NCBI GenBank assembly: GCA_945866215.1
Contig: CAMBGQ010000002.1
Span: forward strand, 28,413 to 92,412
DNA length: 64,000 nucleotides
Reading direction: 5' to 3'
Origin: Opitutus sp. GAS368
Lineage (GTDB): Bacteria > Verrucomicrobiota > Verrucomicrobiia > Opitutales > UBA953
Shown: positions 58,011-64,000 of the stretch, piece after piece
Numbering within the stretch: the stretch's first letter is position 1
Layout of the letters: each line of letters begins with the position of its first letter
The notes under the pieces: generated by a model
What the model was told of the DNA's origin: nothing
Seen by the model: the letters and a program-made list of their open reading frames with translations, nothing else
The model's database searches: none
Position numbers and translations under genes: made by a program

Positions 58011-59348
58011 ATGAGCATACGTTCGACCTCTGCCCTCGCCCTGACCGCCTTCCTCGGCATAGCCTCCGCCTTCGCCGATGAGACCATCGTCGCCCTGGAA
58101 CCCGCCTTTCCGGAGATGAAGTTCAGCCTCCCGGTCGCAATCTCCCCGTTGCCCGGCAGTAAGGATGTGGTCTTCATCATCGAGAAGGGCGACCCCGCCC
58201 CTTCCGCCGCCGATACCAAGTCCACCGATAAGAAGAAGAAGGGTGGCGATTTTCTCGGCGGGAAGGTTCAGATGATCAGCGGGCTCTCCACCTCCAGTCC
58301 TATTAAGCGCGAGGTCTTCCAGTTGAGCCCTAAGGACGGAAAGTTTGATGCCCAAGGGGAGAGCGGCTTCCTCGGTTTCGCCGTTCACCCGAAGTATGCT
58401 GAAAACAAGCAAGTCTTTGTCTATTATAGTCTTAGGATTGAAGGAAAGCTCCACCAGCGTATCTCCCGGTTCCTGCTCTCGAGCGTGCAACCGTTCACGG
58501 TCGACCCCCGATCCGAACAGGCCCTTATTTCCCAGCTCGACCCAGCGGGCAATCACAACGGCGGCGATCTCCACTTCGGACCTGATGGTTACCTCTACAT
58601 CAGCTGCGGTGATGGCGGCGGCGGCGGCGACCCTTTCGATAGCGGAGGCTTCATCAACAAGGACTTCCATGCTGCTGTCTTCCGTATCGACGTGGACAAG
58701 AAGGCAGGCAACCCCGCCCCCAACCCCCATCCCTCGGTCATCACCGACTCCGCGGGGGTAGCCTTCTACTCCGTTCCTGCCGATAACCCCTTCGTGGCGG
58801 TCACCTCCCACCGCGGCCGCTCCCTGGAGCCCGGCTCCGTCCGGACCGAGACCTGGGCCACCGGCCTGCGTAACGCCTGGCGCTTCTCCTTCGACCCCAA
58901 GACGGGGGCCTGCTTCGCCGGGGACGTCGGTCAGAACCTCTACGAGGAGATCGACATCCTGGTCTCCGGTGGCGACTACGGCTGGCACGACGTCGAGGGT
59001 TTCCACGACTTCAACCAGAAGGACCCCCTTGGTAAAAAGGGCATGCCCGGTAAGGCCAACGCTTCCGGATACCAGCGTCCGATTCACGAATACGGCCACC
59101 AGCTCGGAGGGTCCGTGACCGGTGGCGTCGTCTGCCGTGGCGAGCGCGTCCCCGCCATCGCCGGAGCTTATGTCTTCGCTGACTTCGCCTCAGGCCGTAT
59201 CTTCTCCCTGCATGACCGCGGTGGCAAGTGGGAGTCTCGCGAAGTAGCCCGCGACTCGGCTGTCTCCGGCTTCGGCCACGATCCCAGCAACGGGGACGTC
59301 CTCGTCGCTTCGCTTGCCGGTCAGGTCAAACGTATCGTCAAGAAGTAA
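58011..59348 (+). CDS. PQQ-dependent sugar dehydrogenase-like (glucose/sorbosone type)
   Basis: GFLGFAVHPKYAENKQVFVYYS, GNHNGGDLHFGPDGYLYISCGDGG, ATGLRNAWRFSFD, GDVGQNLYEEID. Confidence 0.92.
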   Translation: MSIRSTSALALTAFLGIASAFADETIVALEPAFPEMKFSLPVAISPLPGSKDVVFIIEKGDPAPSAADTKSTDKKKKGGDFLGGKVQMISGLSTSSPIKREVFQLSPKDGKFDAQGESGFLGFAVHPKYAENKQVFVYYSLRIEGKLHQRISRFLLSSVQPFTVDPRSEQALISQLDPAGNHNGGDLHFGPDGYLYISCGDGGGGGDPFDSGGFINKDFHAAVFRIDVDKKAGNPAPNPHPSVITDSAGVAFYSVPADNPFVAVTSHRGRSLEPGSVRTETWATGLRNAWRFSFDPKTGACFAGDVGQNLYEEIDILVSGGDYGWHDVEGFHDFNQKDPLGKKGMPGKANASGYQRPIHEYGHQLGGSVTGGVVCRGERVPAIAGAYVFADFASGRIFSLHDRGGKWESREVARDSAVSGFGHDPSNGDVLVASLAGQVKRIVKK

Positions 59349-59352
59349 GCCG

Positions 59353-60255
59353 ATGGTCTCCCGCCGCGCGATGCTGGGTCTTTCCGGTTCGTTGATGGCG
59401 GGAGCAATGCTCCGACCGGTGCTCGCGGCCACCCCGTCGCCGAAAGCCCCTGAATTCAGCCTCTTCACGAAGCACCTCGTCGGCCTCCCTTACGACCAAC
59501 TCGCCGAGACCGTCGCTGCGCTCGGCTTCAAAGGCGTCGAGGCGCCAGTGCGTAAAGGCGGGCATGTCGAGCCGGCACGCGTCGAAGAAGATCTCCCTAA
59601 ACTCGTCGAAGCGTTCCAGAAGTGCGGTGTGAAGATCACGCTGATGACGACCGACATCAACGCGGTCAACGCGGACGACCGGACGGAGAAAGTTCTGCGC
59701 ACCGCGGGCGCGCTCGGCATCCCGAGCTATCGCATGAAGTGGTATGGCTATGTGGCTGGTAAGTCGCACTGGGATCAGCTCGACGCCATCAAGCCGCAGT
59801 TGCGCGACTTGGTCGCCTTCAGTCGTGAGGTCCGCGTCTTGCCAGGCTACCAGAATCACTCTGGCGCTAAGTTCGTCGGGGCTGGCATCTGGGACATGGC
59901 GATGCTGATGAAGGACTATCGGGCCGATGAACTGTCCTGGAACTTCGACTTCTTCCATGCGATGGTCGAAGGCGGCCTATCTTGGCCGAACGAACTGGCC
60001 TTGGCTCGTGACCATATCTCGATGGTCTATTTCAAGAACTTCAACTGGCAGGGGAGGCTGGCCGAAGGTTGCCCGCTCGCCGAAGGTAGGGTCGGCAAAG
60101 ACTCCGTCGTGCAGCTGCGCAAAACGGGTTATACGGGCCCAGTTTGCCTCCATGTCGAATACCTGAAGGGCAAGGTCACCGACCAGGGGGGCCTGCAGGC
60201 CGCCATGGATGCCACCCGCAAGGACTTCGCTACACTTAAGGAGTGGTGGGCTTGA
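59353..60255 (+). CDS. Sugar phosphate isomerase/epimerase-like TIM barrel with secretion signal
   Basis: SRRAMLGLSGSLMAGAM; LAETVAALGFKGVEAPVRKGG; NFDFFHAMVEGG. Confidence 0.85.
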   Translation: MVSRRAMLGLSGSLMAGAMLRPVLAATPSPKAPEFSLFTKHLVGLPYDQLAETVAALGFKGVEAPVRKGGHVEPARVEEDLPKLVEAFQKCGVKITLMTTDINAVNADDRTEKVLRTAGALGIPSYRMKWYGYVAGKSHWDQLDAIKPQLRDLVAFSREVRVLPGYQNHSGAKFVGAGIWDMAMLMKDYRADELSWNFDFFHAMVEGGLSWPNELALARDHISMVYFKNFNWQGRLAEGCPLAEGRVGKDSVVQLRKTGYTGPVCLHVEYLKGKVTDQGGLQAAMDATRKDFATLKEWWA

Positions 60256-60332
60256 GGCGGCAGGGCGGGGGGATTCTCAAAAGATAGGCTGGAACTTGCG
60301 GTCTTTCGGGATGTAGAAACATTCTCCCCGTC

Positions 60333-63059
60333 ATGCCCCGCTCCGTCCTCTTCCTGTTTGCCGCGGCCTCCCTGGTCGCTGCGCCTAAGTCCGCCCCGGC
60401 CGACAAGGCTCCGCCGGAACCCTACAAGCCTTCCGAGGGCGGCTCGCTCCCGGCGTCCCTCTTTCAGTTGCCCGAAGGCCTCGAAGCCACGCTTTGGGCT
60501 CGTTCGCCGATGCTGGCCAATCCGACGAATATCGACTTCGACGCTCAGGGCCGTCTCTGGGTCAATGAAGGCGTCAACTACCGTACTTACAACAAGGGCG
60601 GTATGCGTCGCCCCGAGGGCGACCGCGTCATCGTGCTCAGCGACACCAAGGGTCAAGGCTTCGCCGACTCCGTCCATACCTTCGTTCAGAACCCCGAGTG
60701 GACCTCCCCCCTCGGCATCGCCGTCATCGACAACGTCGTCTATGTCTCCCACGCCCCGACCATCACAAAGTACACCGACGTGAATCGCGACGGCAAGTTC
60801 GACGCCGCCGTCGACAAGCAGGAGACTTTCCTTACCGGCTTCGGCGGTCAGGACCATGACCACTCGCTCCACGCGGTTGTCGCAGGCCCCGACGGCAAGC
60901 TCTACATCAACTCCGGCAACTGTGGTGCGGTTGTCACCGACAAGTCGGGCAAGACATTCCGCGTCACCAGCGGCTACGTTGACGAACGTGGCGGCAAGTG
61001 GCCCTTCGACGCCAAGGCCAACATCGGCACCAAGAGCGACGATGGCTTTGTTTGGTCTTCTGGTTTTTCGGGCCGCCTGAACGCCGACGGCACCGGCCTC
61101 GAAATCATCGGCAACGGCTACCGCAATAGCTACGAGAGCGTGCCTTCCTCCCTCGGCGACCTCTTCCAGGGCGACAACGATGACCAGCAGAGCTGCCGCA
61201 CCTCTTTCGTGCTCGAATATGGCACGTCTGGATACACTACTCCAGCCGGCGCCGGCTATCGTTCGGTCATGCGCCTCGGCCAGTCGATGCCTCGGGCTCA
61301 CTGGCGTCAGGACGACCCCGATACGATGGATGTCGGTGACGTCTACGGCGGCGGTTCCCCTACGGGCGTCGCGGTCTATGAGAATGGCGCCCTTGGCACC
61401 GCCTGGGAGGGCACGCTCCTGAACTGCGAACCGTCCCGCAACACGGTCCTGGCTTATAAACTCGCCGCGCAGAAGGGGTCCTACGCCCTCAATGAATCCA
61501 CGCGTCGGAATCTGATTACTTCCAATCCTGCCGGGGAATTCGCAGGTACTGACTTCAAGCGGATCTCTATCGAGGAAGCCGCCAAGCCGAACGAGCGCAT
61601 CCTCTTCCGCCCGTCTGATGTCGCTGTCGGTCCGGACGGTGCCCTCTATGTCGCCGACTGGTATGATCCCCGCGTCGGCGGTCACCAGACCCTCGATGAT
61701 ACCTGCACGGGTGCGATCTATCGCATCGCTCCGAAAGGCTTCAAGTCCGTCATCCCGAAGATCGATGTCTCCACGCCCGAAGGCGCCGCCGCCGTGCTGC
61801 GTAATCCGGCCGTCAACGTCCGTCACCTCGGCTTCAACGCGCTGAAGGGTTTCGGCGCCAAGTCCCTCCCGGTCGTCTCCGAGATTCTCCGCGAAGCGAA
61901 TCCGTATGTCGCCGCCCGCGGCGTCTGGCTCCTGCCTCACCTCGGTGAAGAAGGCGTCACGCGCACCAAGGCCCTGCTTAAGGATCCGAATCCGTCGCTC
62001 CGCCGCCTGGCCTTCCAGTCGCTGCGTCGCGCCGGCCATGACACGATCGGCATCGCCGCTGAACTCGCCAAGGATGCCGACATCGCCGTCCGCCGCGACG
62101 TCGCCACCTCGCTGCACGCCGCGCCGGCCGATAAGGCCGTCCCGATTCTCATCGACCTGGCGCGTCGTCTCGACGTCGCCGACAAGAACTCCATCGCCGC
62201 TTTCGGTGTCGGTTCCACCAACAAGCAGGACGCTGTCTGGTCCGCCGTGAAGTCCGAACTCGCCAAGGATGGCGCCGAAGCCTGGTCCCCTGAAGTCGAG
62301 CGCATCGCCTGGTTGCTCCACCCCGCCTCCGCCGTGCAGGACTTCCTCACGCGCGCCGCTTCCGCGAAGGTCTCGCAGGCCTCCCGCACGCTCGCGGTCG
62401 AGTCTCTCTCCTTCGTCGAGACCCAGGAAGCGGCCCTCGCGATGATCAAGTTGAGCGTCGCTGGTTCGCCTTCCGCCTCCGAAGCCAAGGGCTGGGCGTT
62501 GATGCGTATGACCGGTTCTTGGGCCGCCTTCGATATCCGCAAGGAGCTGAAGAATGCCGGCGTCTACGATGCCGACAAAGTGGTCGTCACCCCCATCGAA
62601 GTGCCGCTGGCACCTGCTCCGACCTATACGGAGCAAGACGTACTTTCTAAGACCGGTGATGCCGTCAAGGGCGCCGCCCTGGCCCAGAGCTGCGTCATGT
62701 GCCACCAGCTTAACGGCAACGGACCGGCCTATGGTCCGGAGCTCAAGGGTTGGGCTTCCCGCCAAAGCCGCGAAGCTCTGGTCCGCTCCATCGTCAATCC
62801 TTCGGCCGACATCGCCCTGGGCTACGAAGGGACCACGGTTAAGCTCAAGGGCTCCGGGTCCATCGATGGGAGACTTCTGTCCAACGGCGACCCGCTGGTG
62901 ATCACCTCCACTGGGGGGCTTACCCAGCTCGTCCCGAAGGCCCAGGTGACCGGCCGTCAGGTTAAGATGGATCGCTCCCTCATGCTTTCGAGCCAGCAGC
63001 TCGGTCTTGGCGCTCAGGATGTAGCCGATATCGCCGCTTATCTGGCCTCTTATAAGTAA
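60333..63059 (+). CDS. PVC-type heme-binding CxxCH / membrane-bound dehydrogenase protein with HEAT-like repeats
   Basis: DFDAQGRLWVNEGVNYRTY; ADWYDPRVGGHQTLD; HEAT-like middle; C-terminal QSCVMCHQLNGNGPAYGP. Confidence 0.92.
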   Translation: MPRSVLFLFAAASLVAAPKSAPADKAPPEPYKPSEGGSLPASLFQLPEGLEATLWARSPMLANPTNIDFDAQGRLWVNEGVNYRTYNKGGMRRPEGDRVIVLSDTKGQGFADSVHTFVQNPEWTSPLGIAVIDNVVYVSHAPTITKYTDVNRDGKFDAAVDKQETFLTGFGGQDHDHSLHAVVAGPDGKLYINSGNCGAVVTDKSGKTFRVTSGYVDERGGKWPFDAKANIGTKSDDGFVWSSGFSGRLNADGTGLEIIGNGYRNSYESVPSSLGDLFQGDNDDQQSCRTSFVLEYGTSGYTTPAGAGYRSVMRLGQSMPRAHWRQDDPDTMDVGDVYGGGSPTGVAVYENGALGTAWEGTLLNCEPSRNTVLAYKLAAQKGSYALNESTRRNLITSNPAGEFAGTDFKRISIEEAAKPNERILFRPSDVAVGPDGALYVADWYDPRVGGHQTLDDTCTGAIYRIAPKGFKSVIPKIDVSTPEGAAAVLRNPAVNVRHLGFNALKGFGAKSLPVVSEILREANPYVAARGVWLLPHLGEEGVTRTKALLKDPNPSLRRLAFQSLRRAGHDTIGIAAELAKDADIAVRRDVATSLHAAPADKAVPILIDLARRLDVADKNSIAAFGVGSTNKQDAVWSAVKSELAKDGAEAWSPEVERIAWLLHPASAVQDFLTRAASAKVSQASRTLAVESLSFVETQEAALAMIKLSVAGSPSASEAKGWALMRMTGSWAAFDIRKELKNAGVYDADKVVVTPIEVPLAPAPTYTEQDVLSKTGDAVKGAALAQSCVMCHQLNGNGPAYGPELKGWASRQSREALVRSIVNPSADIALGYEGTTVKLKGSGSIDGRLLSNGDPLVITSTGGLTQLVPKAQVTGRQVKMDRSLMLSSQQLGLGAQDVADIAAYLASYK

Positions 63060-63083
63060 GCCCAAGGCCAGAAGCGCTGTTTC

Positions 63084-63118
63084 AAGGGGGTTTTCCACCA
63101 GGAAGACCCCCTTTTCAT
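63084..63118 (+). terminator. Intrinsic terminator
   Basis: AAGGGGG-TT-TTCC-ACCA-GGAA-GA-CCCCCTTTT. Confidence 0.85.
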
Positions 63119-63234
63119 TTACCGCTTGCCTCTGGGGCCAGCTTTATCAGGTTCGACCCTCCTTTCCCTAGGCAAGGCACGGCCGCTTAACGCGGGCCCG
63201 CGACTTACTAGGCACCAAAAGACCTTATACCAAC

Positions 63235-63927
63235 ATGAAGCAGCTCACCCTTAAAGTCTCCAGCCGCGCGCTCCATGGCCGCGGTCCCGCCCGCCGCCTC
63301 CGCGTCGAGGGCTCCATCCCAGCCATCATCTACGGCAAGTCTGGCAACCAGAGCGTCGCCGTCGCCCAAGAAGCCTTCCGCGATCTGATGCGCGCCAAGG
63401 GCAACGCCGCCTCCCTCATTGACCTCGAAATCGACGGCAAGAAGATGCTCTCCCTCATCAAGGAGTTCCAGCGCCACCCGATCACCCAGAAGTTCCTCCA
63501 TATCGACATCATGGAGATCGACCCGAATTCCCCGATGACCGCTGCCATCCCGGTACGCGCCATCGGTGAAGCCCATGGCGTCAAGACCGACGGCGGCACG
63601 CTCGCTATCGTTTCTCAGACCATCAACGTGCGCTGTCTCCCGAAGGACCTCCCTGAGTTCATCGAAATCGACGTCACGGAGCTCAAGGTCAACGAGTCCA
63701 TCCACGTCGGCGAAGTCAAGGCCCCCAAGGGCATCACTTTCCCGGGCGACCCCAAGCGCGTCGTCGTCGTCTGCTCCGAGATGGCCGCAGAAGAAGCCGC
63801 GCCCGAGCCGGCCGTCGCCGTCGCTGCCGCCGTTCCTGGCGCCGAAGGTGCCGCCGCTCCTGCGGCTGGTGCTGCTCCCGCCGCTGGTGCCGCTCCGGCG
63901 GCCGCCGCTCCGGCTGCCAAGAAGTAA
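63235..63927 (+). CDS. rplY: Ribosomal protein bL25 (Ctc type) with Ala/Pro-rich tail
   Basis: LHGRGPARRLRVEGSIPAIIYGKSG, FLHIDIMEIDP, GISVRCLPKDLPEFIEIDV-like core. Confidence 0.95.
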   Translation: MKQLTLKVSSRALHGRGPARRLRVEGSIPAIIYGKSGNQSVAVAQEAFRDLMRAKGNAASLIDLEIDGKKMLSLIKEFQRHPITQKFLHIDIMEIDPNSPMTAAIPVRAIGEAHGVKTDGGTLAIVSQTINVRCLPKDLPEFIEIDVTELKVNESIHVGEVKAPKGITFPGDPKRVVVVCSEMAAEEAAPEPAVAVAAAVPGAEGAAAPAAGAAPAAGAAPAAAAPAAKK

Positions 63928-63969
63928 TTTCCGCGCCGGGCGTCCCCGGTACCTGTTCTTTGAAGTCAA

Positions 63970-64000
63970 ATGTCATTCTCGGTCATCGCCGCCCTCGGCA
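63970..64000 (+). CDS. pth: Start of a gene, probably peptidyl-tRNA hydrolase, truncated by window end
   Basis: MSFSVIAALG matches the N-terminal strand of Pth; rplY-pth order is common. Confidence 0.5.
   Translation, partial: MSFSVIAALG

Noticed and set aside
60129-63098. 989-aa minus-strand ORF opposite the PVC-type cytochrome gene
   Set aside because: Shadow ORF caused by high-GC codon usage; no recognisable domain, while the plus strand has clear motifs including CVMCH.
63118-63190. Minus-strand GAACCTGATAAAGCTGG resembling a TPP riboswitch core
   Set aside because: Rest of the THI-box consensus is missing and no minus-strand gene follows.

Overview
High-GC bacterial chromosome segment. 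Gene content (DUF1553/DUF1501 pair, PVC-type CxxCH cytochrome/dehydrogenase, LL-diaminopimelate aminotransferase, FGE-type enzyme) fits the PVC group, probably Verrucomicrobia/Opitutae (inference). I support about 50 protein genes, 5 tRNAs (Phe, Arg, Val, Asn, Leu) and several intrinsic terminators. Main blocks: a xylose cluster (xylA-xylB plus TIM-barrel and two Gfo/Idh/MocA genes), dapL, citramalate synthase, LPS-type ABC exporter plus GT9, pyrE, yidC, yebC, eno, a minus-strand sialic-acid cluster (sialidase, NanA-like lyase, MFS, two kelch proteins), an ogg1-like glycosylase, an AsmA-like/FecCD/ATPase operon, a MerR-like/VWA pair, two tandem amtB genes, HU, a PQQ-type sugar dehydrogenase block, and rplY-pth. 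Best hunt results: (1) an unlisted 29-codon leader ORF ending IIPAIVTIIGL followed by mutually exclusive hairpins upstream of citramalate synthase, looking like an isoleucine attenuator; (2) two exact TGGCAC-N5-TTGC sigma-54-like elements, each 15 nt before the start codon of an amtB gene, with no adjacent PII gene; (3) a coiled-coil protein with a C-terminal YacP/NYN-like nuclease domain; (4) a MerR-like/VWA module with a 13-bp imperfect operator dyad; (5) an unlisted 39-aa very basic protein translationally coupled (GTGA) to a lipoprotein gene; (6) a decayed integrase-like region next to tRNA-Leu. No CRISPR array, intact prophage or transposon was seen. All family calls come from reading the sequence; no database search was run.
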